Source: Microcella alkalica (lineage in GTDB: Bacteria > Actinomycetota > Actinomycetes > Actinomycetales > Microbacteriaceae). Taken from it: a stretch of 64,000 nucleotides of DNA. The notes under the pieces are model-generated. The model saw only the letters and a program-made list of their open reading frames with translations, was not told where the DNA came from and made no database searches. Shown piece after piece: positions 28,989 through 37,871 of this stretch. Location of the stretch: assembly GCF_014137945.1 (NCBI RefSeq), contig NZ_JACGWX010000001.1:372001-436000 (forward strand), given 5' to 3'. The translations under genes and the position numbers were made by a program. Each line of letters opens with the position of its first letter. Positions within the stretch are counted from its first letter, which is position 1.

Positions 28989-30253
28989 GGCGCCACGCTC
29001 CGCTGAAGCTGCTCGAGGTGCTCGCCGAGGACGCCCTCGACCGCAGGGTACGCGGGCTCAGCCGGAGGGGCATCCGCGAAGACGAGCGAGGCAATCGCCG
29101 TGGACGCTCCGTAGCCGACGAGTACGAGGGCGATGGCCGCGAGGATCGTGACCGCGACAGCGATCGGCCTTGTCTTGAGCACCTCAATGCGAGCGTCGAT
29201 CCGGCTTCGGCGGTCCGACGGGATGCCCGCGGCTCGATCCGGGGCGCGCGTCGCGTCGCCCGCGCCGGGCCTCGACATCGCAGCCGTGGGTTCGTCGGCA
29301 TTCATGACCTCGGTCGCCGCGGTCGCCAGAGCGGGGAGGACGCGCGTCGCGTCGAGCGACTCGTCAACGGGTCGGAAGGCCGGGATGCTCGCGATGGACC
29401 GCAGCCGCTCGGCCGCCTCCCGCGCCGTCGGGCGGTCTCCCGGTTCCCGAGCCGTCAGCGCGCGGATGAGGCCGTTCCACTCCGGGCTCATGTCGGGAGG
29501 CAGGAAAGGATCGCGGGCAAGGCGGGCGGCTGCCGACTCCACGCCCGTACCGGGGAATGTGCGCTCGCCGGTGAGGGCCTCCAGCAGGACGAGGCCGAGG
29601 GAGTACATGTCACTCGCGGCGCCGACCTCGCCTCCCACAGCCTGCTCGGGGCTCAAGTAGTGGGCGGTGCCGAGAACGGCGCCCGTCGCAGTGACGCGCG
29701 TCTCGTCAACGAGACGCGCGATGCCGAAGTCGGCGAGCTTCGCCCGCGGAGCGGTGTCGGTGCCGTCGTGCGCGGGGACGAGGATGTTGCCTGGCTTGAC
29801 GTCGCGGTGCACGATGCCGCGATCGTGGCTGTAGGAGAGCGCGTCGGCGACGGCGGCGCCGATGACGGCGACCTCCTCGCCGGGCAAAGGCCTGTCGTCC
29901 ATCGTCTGCCGGAGGTCATCCCCCTGGACGAGCTCGAGGATGAGGACCGCGCCGCCGTCCTCCGTCGTCGACGCGTCGTACAGCGTCACGAGCCCGGGGT
30001 GGTTGAGCGAGGCGAGAAGGGCGACCTCCGCCTCGTGGCGGCGCATGTCGTCGCCGTCCGCGAGCTCCGGCTTGAAGATCTTCAACGCGACGCGGCGCGG
30101 GAGCTGCTGGTCGGCGGCCTCGTAGACGGTCGCCATGCCGCCTCGGCCGATGAGCCGCTCGACGAGGTAGCGGCCGGCGACGAGGCTGCCGACGCGCTCG
30201 TCGACGGGCTGCACCCTCTGCTCGGCCTGCGCGGCCTGTTCTACCCCCGTCAC
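28985..30253 (-). CDS. membrane Ser/Thr protein kinase, paired with lipoprotein
   Basis: 422-aa Hanks-type kinase. Features are GRGGMATV, K58 (ALKIF), HRDVKPGNIL with D151 and K153, DFGIARLV and SPEQAVG, followed by an Ala-rich linker, one membrane segment (about 360-385) and an external tail YPAVEGVLGEHLEQLQRSVAP. The GTG at 30253 is chosen because a TACGAT -10 box ends 8 nt upstream; a GTG or ATG further up to 30277 is also open but would lie at or before that box. The stop overlaps the lipoprotein start by 4 nt. Domain order, external tail and partner match the 27236 kinase, while this copy keeps the canonical catalytic lysine. Confidence 0.9.
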   Translation of the reverse strand: MTGVEQAAQAEQRVQPVDERVGSLVAGRYLVERLIGRGGMATVYEAADQQLPRRVALKIFKPELADGDDMRRHEAEVALLASLNHPGLVTLYDASTTEDGGAVLILELVQGDDLRQTMDDRPLPGEEVAVIGAAVADALSYSHDRGIVHRDVKPGNILVPAHDGTDTAPRAKLADFGIARLVDETRVTATGAVLGTAHYLSPEQAVGGEVGAASDMYSLGLVLLEALTGERTFPGTGVESAAARLARDPFLPPDMSPEWNGLIRALTAREPGDRPTAREAAERLRSIASIPAFRPVDESLDATRVLPALATAATEVMNADEPTAAMSRPGAGDATRAPDRAAGIPSDRRSRIDARIEVLKTRPIAVAVTILAAIALVLVGYGASTAIASLVFADAPPAEPAYPAVEGVLGEHLEQLQRSVAP

Positions 30254-30261
30254 GGGGACTG

Positions 30262-30267
30262 ATCGTA
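30262..30267 (-). promoter_or_regulatory. -10 box of a leaderless kinase transcript
   Basis: On the minus strand TACGAT is followed by 8 nt and the GTG at 30253. It has the same arrangement as the promoter of the neighbouring kinase. It lies back to back with the promoter of the site-2 protease, 70 bp away on the other strand. Confidence 0.45.
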
Positions 30268-30336
30268 CCCTGCGCATCGGGCACCCGTCAGGCCCCCGCT
30301 CAGCCGCGGCTCAGGGCCGCCGTCGGGCGACGGCGA

Positions 30337-30342
30337 TACAGT
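30337..30342 (+). promoter_or_regulatory. -10 box of the site-2 protease gene, probably leaderless
   Basis: TACAGT is followed by 6 nt and the GTG at 30349, so transcription would begin at or next to the start codon. There is no ribosome-binding site in front of that GTG, which agrees with leaderless translation. Confidence 0.5.
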
Positions 30343-30348
30343 GGCGCC

Positions 30349-31677
30349 GTGGAGCCCGTTCTGCTGTACATCCTCGGCGTGCTCGTCGTCGTCGTCGGGC
30401 TCGTCGTCTCGATCGCGCTGCACGAGCTCGGTCACTTCGTTCCCGCCAAGCTCTTCGGCGTGCGCGTCGGCCAGTTCATGATCGGCTTCGGTCGCACGAT
30501 CGTCTCCTGGCGACGCGGAGAGACCGAGTACGGGTTCAAGTGGATCCCTCTCGGCGGCTACATCTCGATGGCGGGGATGTACCCGCCGGTCGAGTCGGGA
30601 GGCCGCGCGCGCACCGCCTCCACGGGTTTCTTCCAGACCCTCGTGCAGGACGCCCGATCCGCTTCGGCCGACACGATCGTCGACGGCGAAGAGCACCGCA
30701 CCTTCTACCGCCTCCCCGTCTGGCAGCGTGTCATCGTCATGCTCGGCGGGCCGCTCATGAATCTCGTCATCGCGATCGTGCTCTACGCGGTCCTGCTCAT
30801 CGGCTTCGGCCTCCCGCAGCCTTCCACGACCCTCGGCAGCGTGTCCGAGTGCGTGCTGCCGGCTACAAGCGAACGGCAGGAGTGCGAGCCTGGCGACCCC
30901 GCAGCCCCCGGCGCGGAGGCGGGGCTGCTGCCGGGGGACCGCATCATCGCGATCGACGGGACGAGCATCCGCGAGTGGGGCGATGTGACGGGCGTCGTCC
31001 GCCCCTCCGCCGGCCGCTCCCTCCCGGTGATCGTAGAGCGCGACGGTGCTGCGCGCACCCTCACGATCATCCCGCTGCAGATCGAGCGCTACGCGATCGA
31101 CGCCGAGGGCGAGCCCGTCGAGGGTCCCGACGGCGAGCTCCTGACGGAGGAGGTCGGCTTCGTCGGTATCGCGCCGGCCTTCGAGACGGTGCAGCAGCCC
31201 GTCGGCGAGGTGCTTCCGGCCGTCGGCGACAACGTCGACGCCGTCGTCGGCATCATCCTGAATCTCCCGCAGCGCATGATCGACGTCGCCGAGGCCGCTT
31301 TCGGCCCGGACGAGCGCGATCCGAACGGCCCCATCAGCGTCGTCGGCGTCGGACGCATCGCGGGTGAGATAGCGAGCCTCGACTCGGCGCCCGTCGCCGA
31401 CCGCGTCGCGAGCCTCGTGGGCCTGCTCGCCTCGCTCAACGTCGCGCTGTTCGTGTTCAACCTCATCCCGCTCATGCCCCTCGACGGCGGCCACATCGCG
31501 GGGGCCCTCTGGGAGGGGCTGCGGCGCGCTGTCGCCAAGCTCACCCGTCGCGCCGATCCCGGGCCGATCGACACGGCGAAGCTCGTGCCGTTCACTCTCG
31601 CGGTGGTCGTCGTGCTCGGAGCGATGAGCGCTCTGCTCATCTACGCCGACATCGTGAAGCCCGTCTCGCTCTTCTAG
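30349..31677 (+). CDS. rseP: site-2 membrane metalloprotease (M50B)
   Basis: 442 aa, Rip1/RseP type. The zinc motif HELGH (H25, E26, H29) lies in the first membrane helix. A PDZ domain sits at about 155-230. The second active-site motif NLIPLMPLDGGH is near 375, and a final helix closes the protein. It cuts membrane-spanning anti-sigma factors or other targets within the membrane. In many actinobacteria this gene sits between dxr and ispG; here it is in that order but separated from both by other genes. It is convergent with the thiolase gene, with a gap of 28 nt. Confidence 0.93.
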   Translation: MEPVLLYILGVLVVVVGLVVSIALHELGHFVPAKLFGVRVGQFMIGFGRTIVSWRRGETEYGFKWIPLGGYISMAGMYPPVESGGRARTASTGFFQTLVQDARSASADTIVDGEEHRTFYRLPVWQRVIVMLGGPLMNLVIAIVLYAVLLIGFGLPQPSTTLGSVSECVLPATSERQECEPGDPAAPGAEAGLLPGDRIIAIDGTSIREWGDVTGVVRPSAGRSLPVIVERDGAARTLTIIPLQIERYAIDAEGEPVEGPDGELLTEEVGFVGIAPAFETVQQPVGEVLPAVGDNVDAVVGIILNLPQRMIDVAEAAFGPDERDPNGPISVVGVGRIAGEIASLDSAPVADRVASLVGLLASLNVALFVFNLIPLMPLDGGHIAGALWEGLRRAVAKLTRRADPGPIDTAKLVPFTLAVVVVLGAMSALLIYADIVKPVSLF

Positions 31678-31705
31678 ACCCGGCGTCGGATGCTCGCCCC
31701 CGGGC

Positions 31706-32887
31706 TCACGCCCGCTCGAGCAGGATCGCCTCGCCCTGACCGCCCCCGCCGCACAGGGCGATCGCGGCCCGGCGGGCCCGCCCCGCCGCGACCGAGTGCG
31801 CGGCGTGAACGGTCAGTCGAGCCCCGGACGCTCCGATCGGGTGCCCCAGGGCGATCGCCCCGCCGTCGGGGTTCACGTGCGCGAGGTCGAGGTCGAGATC
31901 GCGCGCCGACTGCAGCGACACGGCGGCGAAGGCCTCGTTGATCTCGACGTGGTCGAGCTCGTCGGCTCGCCATCCGGCGCGCTCGAGCGCGCGCGCGATG
32001 GCGCGGGCGGGCTGCCCGTGCAGCGAGTTGTCCGGCCCCGCGACCTGCCCGTAGTCCACGACGCGCGCGAGGACGGTCGCCCCCTGCTCGCGCGCCCACG
32101 ACTCGCGGGCGAGCACGAGCGCGGCGGCGCCGTCGCTGAGCGGGGACGCGTTGCCCGCGGTGATGGTGCCGTCGGCGGCGAAGGCGGGCCGCAGGCGGGC
32201 GAGCGAGTCGACCGTGCTGTCCGCCCGCACGCCCTCGTCGTCGATGACGGTCGTCGACCCGCCCCGAGCGGGCACCTCGACCGGAGCGAGCTCGGCGGCG
32301 AACCGGCCCGCCTCGTGCGCCGCCGCGGCGCGCTGATGCGACGCGGCCGCGACCTCGTCCTGCTCGACGCGCGTGATGCTGAGCGAGCTCACGTGACGCT
32401 CGGTGCTCTCGCCCATCGAGATGCCGTCCGTCGTGTCGGTGAGCCCGTCATGCGCGACCGAGTCGAGAGCGCTCACCGTCCCGTACGCCCAGCCCAGGCG
32501 GCTGCCGGGCAGCAGGTGAGGCGCGTTGGTCATCGACTCCTGGCCGCCGGCGACGACGACGTCCGCGTCGCCGAGGCGGAGCATCCGCACCGCGTCGACG
32601 ACGGCGACCGCGCCCGACAGACAGACCTTGTTGAGCGTCATGGCGGGGACGGACCTCGGGATGCCCGCCGCGCGCGCCGCCTGGTGAGCCGGGTTCTGAC
32701 CCGACCCGGCCTGCAGCACCTGCCCCATGAGCACGTGGCTGACCGCCTCGGGCGAGAGACCGGACTCGGCGAGTGCAGCGGCGATCGCGGTCGTTCCGAG
32801 CTGCACGGCCGTGAGCGGGGCGAGGGCGCCGCGCGCGCGACCCTGGGGGGTGCGGGCGGCGCCGATGATGACGATGTCGTCGGACAT
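31706..32887 (-). CDS. acetyl-CoA C-acetyltransferase (thiolase)
   Basis: 393 aa. The acyl-accepting cysteine is in LNKVCLSG (C89), the active-site GHPIGASG is near the C-terminus, and the second catalytic Cys is in ALCGGGGQG. It condenses or cleaves acetoacetyl-CoA. The ATG at 32887 follows AAGGAG 7 nt upstream; longer open extensions on this strand overlap other genes and are not used. It diverges from the CoA-transferase operon. Together, CoA-transferase and thiolase would turn acetoacetate into two acetyl-CoA. Confidence 0.93.
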   Translation of the reverse strand: MSDDIVIIGAARTPQGRARGALAPLTAVQLGTTAIAAALAESGLSPEAVSHVLMGQVLQAGSGQNPAHQAARAAGIPRSVPAMTLNKVCLSGAVAVVDAVRMLRLGDADVVVAGGQESMTNAPHLLPGSRLGWAYGTVSALDSVAHDGLTDTTDGISMGESTERHVSSLSITRVEQDEVAAASHQRAAAAHEAGRFAAELAPVEVPARGGSTTVIDDEGVRADSTVDSLARLRPAFAADGTITAGNASPLSDGAAALVLARESWAREQGATVLARVVDYGQVAGPDNSLHGQPARAIARALERAGWRADELDHVEINEAFAAVSLQSARDLDLDLAHVNPDGGAIALGHPIGASGARLTVHAAHSVAAGRARRAAIALCGGGGQGEAILLERA

Positions 32888-33043
32888 GGGAGGGCTCCTT
32901 CGCGCTCGTCCGCGCGCGTCGTGAGCGCTCGTGCGGATACGAACGACAGTACCCCCGTCGGGTCGGTAGGGTGCAGGTGCCGAGTCGACCTGTGAGCGGC
33001 AACGGGGCCGCACCGTCCGTCGACTCGGGAAGGGACGAAGGTC

Positions 33044-33832
33044 GTGTCCATCGACAAGACGGTCGGCTCGGCTCACGAGGCCGTCGCCGACATTCCGAGC
33101 GGGGCCAGCATCGCCGTCGGCGGGTTCGGACTCTGCGGCATCCCGATGGTGCTCATCAAGGCGCTGCTCGACCAGGGCGCCGACGAGCTCAGCATCGTGA
33201 GCAACAACTGCGGCGTCGACGACTGGGGGCTCGGGGTGCTGCTCGCGGCGCGCCGCATCCGGAAGATGACATCGTCGTACGTGGGCGAGAACAAGGAGTT
33301 CGAGCGTCAGTTCCTCTCCGGTGAGCTCGAGGTCGAGCTCACCCCGCAGGGCACGCTCGCCGAGAAGCTCCGCGCCGGAGGCTCGGGCGTCGCGGCGTTC
33401 TTCACCCAGACCGGCGTGGGCACTCCCGTCGCCGAGGGCGGCCTGCCGCAGCGCTACGCGGCCGACGGCGGCGTCGCTCTCGCCTCCGCGCCGAAGGAGG
33501 TCCGGCGCATGACCTATCGCGGCGCCGAGCGCGAGTTCGTGCTCGAGCCGGCGATCACGACCGACTTCGCCCTCGTCCACGCCGCCGTCGCCGACCGCCA
33601 CGGCAACCTCGTCTTCGAGAAGTCCGCGCGCAACTTCTCGCCGCTCGCCGCGATGGCTGGCGGCATCTGCATCGCGCAGGTCGAGCGGCTCGTGGAGCCC
33701 GGCGATCTCGACCCCGACGCCGTGCACCTGCCCGGCGTCTTCGTCGACCGCGTCATCGTCGTCGGCCTCGACATCGAGAAGCGCATCGAGCGCCGCACCG
33801 TGCGAGCGACGGCCGCGACGGAGGGGGAGTGA
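33044..33832 (+). CDS. scoA: 3-oxoacid CoA-transferase subunit A
   Basis: 262 aa. GGFGLCGIP near the N-terminus and the glycine-rich segments are typical of the family I CoA-transferase alpha subunit. It moves CoA from succinyl-CoA to acetoacetate together with subunit B. The GTG follows GGGACGAAGG. The stop is 1 nt before the subunit B start. At 262 aa it is a little longer than the common 230-240 aa, with the extra residues at the C-terminus. The divergent thiolase is the next enzyme of the route. Confidence 0.92.
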   Translation: MSIDKTVGSAHEAVADIPSGASIAVGGFGLCGIPMVLIKALLDQGADELSIVSNNCGVDDWGLGVLLAARRIRKMTSSYVGENKEFERQFLSGELEVELTPQGTLAEKLRAGGSGVAAFFTQTGVGTPVAEGGLPQRYAADGGVALASAPKEVRRMTYRGAEREFVLEPAITTDFALVHAAVADRHGNLVFEKSARNFSPLAAMAGGICIAQVERLVEPGDLDPDAVHLPGVFVDRVIVVGLDIEKRIERRTVRATAATEGE

Positions 33833-33833
33833 C

Positions 33834-34475
33834 ATGGTGCTCACGAGAGAGCAGATGGCCGCGCGCGCCGCGCGAGAGCTCGCCGACGGCTCGTACGTCA
33901 ACCTCGGCATCGGCCTGCCGACGCTCATCCCGAACGTCATGCCGGAGGGCGTGAGCGTCGTCCTGCAGTCGGAGAACGGCATCCTCGGCGTCGGCCCGTA
34001 CCCGGCCGAGGACGCCGTGGATCCGGACCTCATCAACGCCGGGAAGGAGACGGTCACGATCGATCCCGGAGCGGCGTTCTTCGACTCGGCGCTGAGCTTC
34101 GGGATGATCCGCAGCGGCAAGATCGACGCGGCCGTGCTCGGCGCCATGCAGGTCTCGCAGTCGGGCGACCTCGCGAACTGGATGATCCCCGGGAAGATGG
34201 TCAAGGGCCCGGGCGGCGCGATGGATCTCGTCCACGGCGCTCGCCGCGTGATCGTCCTGATGGAGCACGTCGCGAAGGACGGCTCGGCGAAGATCGTGCG
34301 CGAGTGCTCGCTCCCGCTCACCGGGCGGGGAGTGGTCGACCGGATCATCACCGACCTCGCCGTGATCGACGTCACGCCCGACGGTCTCGTGCTCGTGGAG
34401 TGCGCGCCGGGCGTGAGCGTCGAGGAGGTGCGCGCCGCGACCGAGCCCGGGCTCCTGCTCAGCCCGGTGCTCTAG
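33834..34475 (+). CDS. scoB: 3-oxoacid CoA-transferase subunit B
   Basis: 213 aa, normal length. The catalytic glutamate that carries the CoA thioester is E47 in [23 protein letters not shown] and [19 protein letters not shown] are family hallmarks. It forms the active enzyme with subunit A encoded immediately upstream. The gene is followed by a 62-nt spacer and then ispG on the same strand, so read-through into ispG is possible. Confidence 0.93.
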   Translation: MVLTREQMAARAARELADGSYVNLGIGLPTLIPNVMPEGVSVVLQSENGILGVGPYPAEDAVDPDLINAGKETVTIDPGAAFFDSALSFGMIRSGKIDAAVLGAMQVSQSGDLANWMIPGKMVKGPGGAMDLVHGARRVIVLMEHVAKDGSAKIVRECSLPLTGRGVVDRIITDLAVIDVTPDGLVLVECAPGVSVEEVRAATEPGLLLSPVL

Positions 34476-34537
34476 TCTGGGCTAGTCCCTGAGGGGCGCT
34501 CGCCGCGCCCGTGCTCCGCCCGAAAGTCGAGTCGTAA

Positions 34538-35686
34538 GTGCCTGCTGTCAATCTCGGAATGCCCAAGGTGCCCGAGGTGCTTGCTCCTCGCCGCAAGACC
34601 CGCCAGATCAGGGTCGGCAAGGTCATGGTGGGCAGCGAGCACCAGGTGAGCGTGCAGTCGATGACGACGACGCCGACGACCGACATCAACGGCACCCTGC
34701 AGCAGATCGCCGAGCTGACCGCGACGGGCTGCGACATCGTGCGCGTTGCCGTGCCCAGCCAGGACGACGCGGATGTCCTGCACATCATCGCGAAGAAGAG
34801 CCAGATCCCGGTCATCGCCGACATCCATTTCCAGCCGAAGTACGTCTACCAGGCGATCGACGCCGGCTGCGCCGCGGTGCGTGTGAACCCCGGCAACATC
34901 CGCAAGTTCGACGATCAGGTCGCCGAGATCGCGAAGCGGGCGAAGGACGCCGGGGTGAGCATCCGCATCGGCGTGAACGCCGGCTCGCTCGACCCGCGCC
35001 TGCTGCAGAAGTACGGCAAGCCGACCGCCGAGGCCCTCGTCGAGAGCGCCGTGTGGGAGGCCGGTCTGTTCGAGGAGCACGACTTCCACGACTTCAAGAT
35101 CTCGGTCAAGCACAACGACCCGATCGTCATGGTCAAGGCCTACCGTCAGCTCGCCGAGCGCGGCGACTGGCCGCTGCACCTGGGCGTCACGGAGGCCGGC
35201 CCCGCCTTCCAGGGCACGATCAAGAGCGCGACGGCTTTCGGCATCCTGCTCGGCGAGGGCATCGGCGACACGATCCGCGTCTCGCTCTCCGCCCCGCCGG
35301 CGGAGGAGGTCAAGGTCGGGCTCAAGATCCTCGAGAGCCTGAACCTGCGCGAGCGGAAGCTCGAGATCGTCTCCTGCCCGTCGTGCGGCCGAGCGCAGGT
35401 CGACGTCTACACGCTCGCGGAGGACGTCACGAAGGGCCTCGAGGGCATGACCGTGCCGTTGCGCGTTGCCGTCATGGGCTGCGTCGTGAACGGCCCGGGC
35501 GAGGCCCGTGAGGCCGACCTCGGCGTCGCCTCGGGCAACGGCAAGGGTCAGATCTTCGTCAAGGGCGAGGTCATCAAGACCGTCCCCGAGTCGGAGATCG
35601 TCGCGACGCTCATCGAGGAGGCCAATCGCCTCGCCGCATCGATGCCGGCGGGTGCCGTCGGCGAGCCCGAGGTCGTGACCGTCTAG
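34538..35686 (+). CDS. ispG: 4-hydroxy-3-methylbut-2-enyl diphosphate synthase
   Basis: 382 aa (GcpE). The TIM-barrel part includes [18 protein letters not shown] and VRVNPGNIR. The 4Fe-4S cysteines are in [11 protein letters not shown] and [17 protein letters not shown]. It makes HMBPP from MEcPP, the penultimate step of the MEP pathway, so it belongs with dxr at 25609. The start is a GTG with only a weak upstream purine stretch. A small hairpin and a strong hairpin follow the gene at 35710 and 35884. Confidence 0.95.
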   Translation: MPAVNLGMPKVPEVLAPRRKTRQIRVGKVMVGSEHQVSVQSMTTTPTTDINGTLQQIAELTATGCDIVRVAVPSQDDADVLHIIAKKSQIPVIADIHFQPKYVYQAIDAGCAAVRVNPGNIRKFDDQVAEIAKRAKDAGVSIRIGVNAGSLDPRLLQKYGKPTAEALVESAVWEAGLFEEHDFHDFKISVKHNDPIVMVKAYRQLAERGDWPLHLGVTEAGPAFQGTIKSATAFGILLGEGIGDTIRVSLSAPPAEEVKVGLKILESLNLRERKLEIVSCPSCGRAQVDVYTLAEDVTKGLEGMTVPLRVAVMGCVVNGPGEAREADLGVASGNGKGQIFVKGEVIKTVPESEIVATLIEEANRLAASMPAGAVGEPEVVTV

Positions 35687-35883
35687 CGACTGCCGCGTCG
35701 CGGCGCGCTGTCCCCTCGATGGGGGACTGAACCGCGCACCCGACGAGTCACTACAGTGGGGGCATCGGCAGGGGGCCGTTCTGACTACTTCGCCGGGGGG
35801 CGGCGGTAGGACTCGCGAGGGTCATCAGGGGGATCCTCCGTCGTGCAGGTTTCCCGCTGCGCGCACTCTCGCGCGACGGGAAG

Positions 35884-35927
35884 GGCCTGCGAGCGACCCA
35901 AGCCCCCCTTGCCGTCGCTCGCAGGCC
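35884..35927 (+). terminator. perfect 14-bp stem-loop, terminator-like
   Basis: Arms GGCCTGCGAGCGAC (35884-35897) and its exact complement (35914-35927) enclose a 16-nt loop. TGTTTCATT follows, a weak run of T. It lies about 200 nt after ispG. It could end the ispG transcript or a short RNA started inside the intergenic region. Confidence 0.6.
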
Positions 35928-36004
35928 TGTTTCATTGTGCACTGCGATCGCGGGATCCCCTCGAACGGGGGGTGCCGTGTCGGATGCCGCTCTCCGCCAC
36001 GAAC

Positions 36005-36010
36005 TAGGCT
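36005..36010 (+). promoter_or_regulatory. -10 box of proS, probably leaderless
   Basis: TAGGCT is followed by 6 nt and the GTG of proS at 36017. No ribosome-binding site is present. The spacing matches leaderless transcripts elsewhere in this window. Confidence 0.5.
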
Positions 36011-36016
36011 GAACGG

Positions 36017-37786
36017 GTGCCCACCCGCCTCTCCCAGCTCTTCGTCCGCACGCTCCGCGACGACCCCTCCGACGCCGAGGTCGCGAGCCACCGGCTTCTC
36101 GTCCGCGCCGGGTACATCCGCCGTCAGGCGCCCGGCGTCTTCGCCTGGCTGCCGCTCGGCCTGAGGGTCCGGCGCAAGATCGAGGAGGTCATCCGCGAGG
36201 AGATGGCCGCGATCGGCGCGCAGGAGGTCCTGTTCCCCGCGCTGCTGCCCCGTGAGCCCTACGAGAGGACGGGACGATGGACGGCCTACGGCGACGGCAT
36301 CTTCCGACTGCAGGATCGCCGAGGGGCCGATTACCTTCTCGCGCCCACGCATGAGGAGGCCTTCACCCTGCTGGTGAAGGACCTGTACTCGAGCTACAAG
36401 GATCTGCCTCTGTCGATCTACCAGATCCAGGACAAGTACCGCGACGAGGCGCGGCCCCGCGCCGGCCTCCTGCGCGGCCGCGAGTTCTCGATGAAGGACG
36501 CCTACTCGTTCGACTACACCGACGCGGGGCTCGACGCCTCGTACCAGGCCCAGCGCGACGCCTACGAGCGCATCTTCACCCGGCTGGGAATGGAGTACGT
36601 CATCGTCGCGGCCGACAACGGTCTCATGGGCGGGGCGCGCAGCGAGGAGTTCCTGCATCCCACGCCCATCGGCGAGGACACCTACGTGCGCTCGGCGGAC
36701 GGGTACGCCGCGAACGTCGAGGCCTACCGCTCCGCCTCGCCGGAGCCGCGTCCGATCGAGGGCCAGCCCGCCGCGCTCGTGTTCGACTCGCCCGGCACGC
36801 CCACGATCGCCACGCTCGTCGCGCTCCTGGAGGAGCGCCACGCCCGTGCGGAGGAGCCCTGGACCGCCGCTGACACCCTCAAGAACGTCGTCCTGCGCCT
36901 CACGCACCTCTCGGGCGAGACCGAGCTCGTCATCGTCGGGCTGCCCGGCGATCGCGAGGTCGACATGAAGCGCGCCGAGGTGGCCTTCGCCCCCGCGGCC
37001 GCCGATGCGGCGACCGATGAGGACTTCGCGAAGCACCCCGGGCTCGTGAAGGGCTACATCGGCCCGTGGTCGGCGGAGGGGCCGGTGCTCGGCGAGGCCT
37101 CGAGCACGGGCATCCGGTACCTGGTCGACCCGCGCGTCGTCGACGGCACGGCGTGGGTGACGGGCGCGAACGAGCCGGAGAAGCACGTGCTCTCGCTCGT
37201 CGCGGGTCGTGACTTCGTCGCCGACGGCATCGCCGACATCGCCGAGGTGCGCGAGGGCGACCCCGCGCCCGACGGTTCGGGGCCTGTCGAGCTCGCGCGG
37301 GGCATGGAGATCGGTCATGTGTTCCAGCTCGGTCGGTACTTCGCCGAGATCCTCGACCTCACGGTGCTCGACGAGAACGGCAAGCGCGTGACCGTCACGA
37401 TGGGCTCTTACGGCATCGGCGTGACGCGCATCCTCGCCGCGATCGCCGAGGCCAATCATGACGAGCGCGGTCTCATCTGGCCCCGCGAGGTCGCGCCGTT
37501 CGACGTGCACGTCGTCGCGACGGGCAAGGACCCGGTGGTCTTCGAGATCGCGGAGACGCTCACGAGCGAGCTCGAGGGGCAGGGCGTCGACGTGCTGCTG
37601 GATGACCGCCCGAAGGTCTCGCCCGGCGTCAAGTTCGGCGATGCCGAGCTGCTCGGCGTGCCGCTCGTCGTCATCGTCGGCCGGACGGCCGCCGAGGGCA
37701 CCGTCGAGTTCTGGGACCGCCGCTCGGGCGAGCGCCGCGACCTCGCGATCGCCGAGGTGCCCGAGGCCATCCGCTCCGCCGGGTGA
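36017..37786 (+). CDS. proS: prolyl-tRNA synthetase, bacterial type with editing insertion
   Basis: 589 aa. It charges tRNA-Pro. Class II motif 1 lies around [20 protein letters not shown], motif 2 is [23 protein letters not shown], and motif 3 is [17 protein letters not shown]. An INS-type editing domain (about 225-405) sits between motifs 2 and 3, and an anticodon-binding domain ends the protein. The length is normal for bacterial ProRS. nusA starts 85 nt downstream; rimP, often found in between, is absent here. Confidence 0.95.
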   Translation: MPTRLSQLFVRTLRDDPSDAEVASHRLLVRAGYIRRQAPGVFAWLPLGLRVRRKIEEVIREEMAAIGAQEVLFPALLPREPYERTGRWTAYGDGIFRLQDRRGADYLLAPTHEEAFTLLVKDLYSSYKDLPLSIYQIQDKYRDEARPRAGLLRGREFSMKDAYSFDYTDAGLDASYQAQRDAYERIFTRLGMEYVIVAADNGLMGGARSEEFLHPTPIGEDTYVRSADGYAANVEAYRSASPEPRPIEGQPAALVFDSPGTPTIATLVALLEERHARAEEPWTAADTLKNVVLRLTHLSGETELVIVGLPGDREVDMKRAEVAFAPAAADAATDEDFAKHPGLVKGYIGPWSAEGPVLGEASSTGIRYLVDPRVVDGTAWVTGANEPEKHVLSLVAGRDFVADGIADIAEVREGDPAPDGSGPVELARGMEIGHVFQLGRYFAEILDLTVLDENGKRVTVTMGSYGIGVTRILAAIAEANHDERGLIWPREVAPFDVHVVATGKDPVVFEIAETLTSELEGQGVDVLLDDRPKVSPGVKFGDAELLGVPLVVIVGRTAAEGTVEFWDRRSGERRDLAIAEVPEAIRSAG

Positions 37787-37871
37787 CGCCCGTCCGGTAC
37801 CGTGGGAGCACCGACCCCGCTCGAGGAACGCGCGCGGGGAGTCGACCAATCGAATAGCGGAGGTACCCCAC

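Larger units (their letters stand above)
35687..36016. other. 330-bp intergenic region between ispG and proS
   Basis: No convincing gene is seen here. The region holds a short hairpin at 35710-35727 (6-bp arms GTCCCC/GGGGAC), a TACAGT box at 35753-35758 that could be a promoter, a perfect 14-bp stem-loop at 35884-35927, and the proS -10 box at 36005-36010. A small untranslated RNA running from about 35765 to the stem-loop is conceivable: 160-170 nt from a promoter-like box to a terminator-like structure. This is inference only. Confidence 0.4.

Noticed and set aside
32888-34375. Long N-terminal extension of the thiolase frame
   Set aside because: It is antisense to scoA and scoB, and the thiolase homology and ribosome-binding site begin at 32887.
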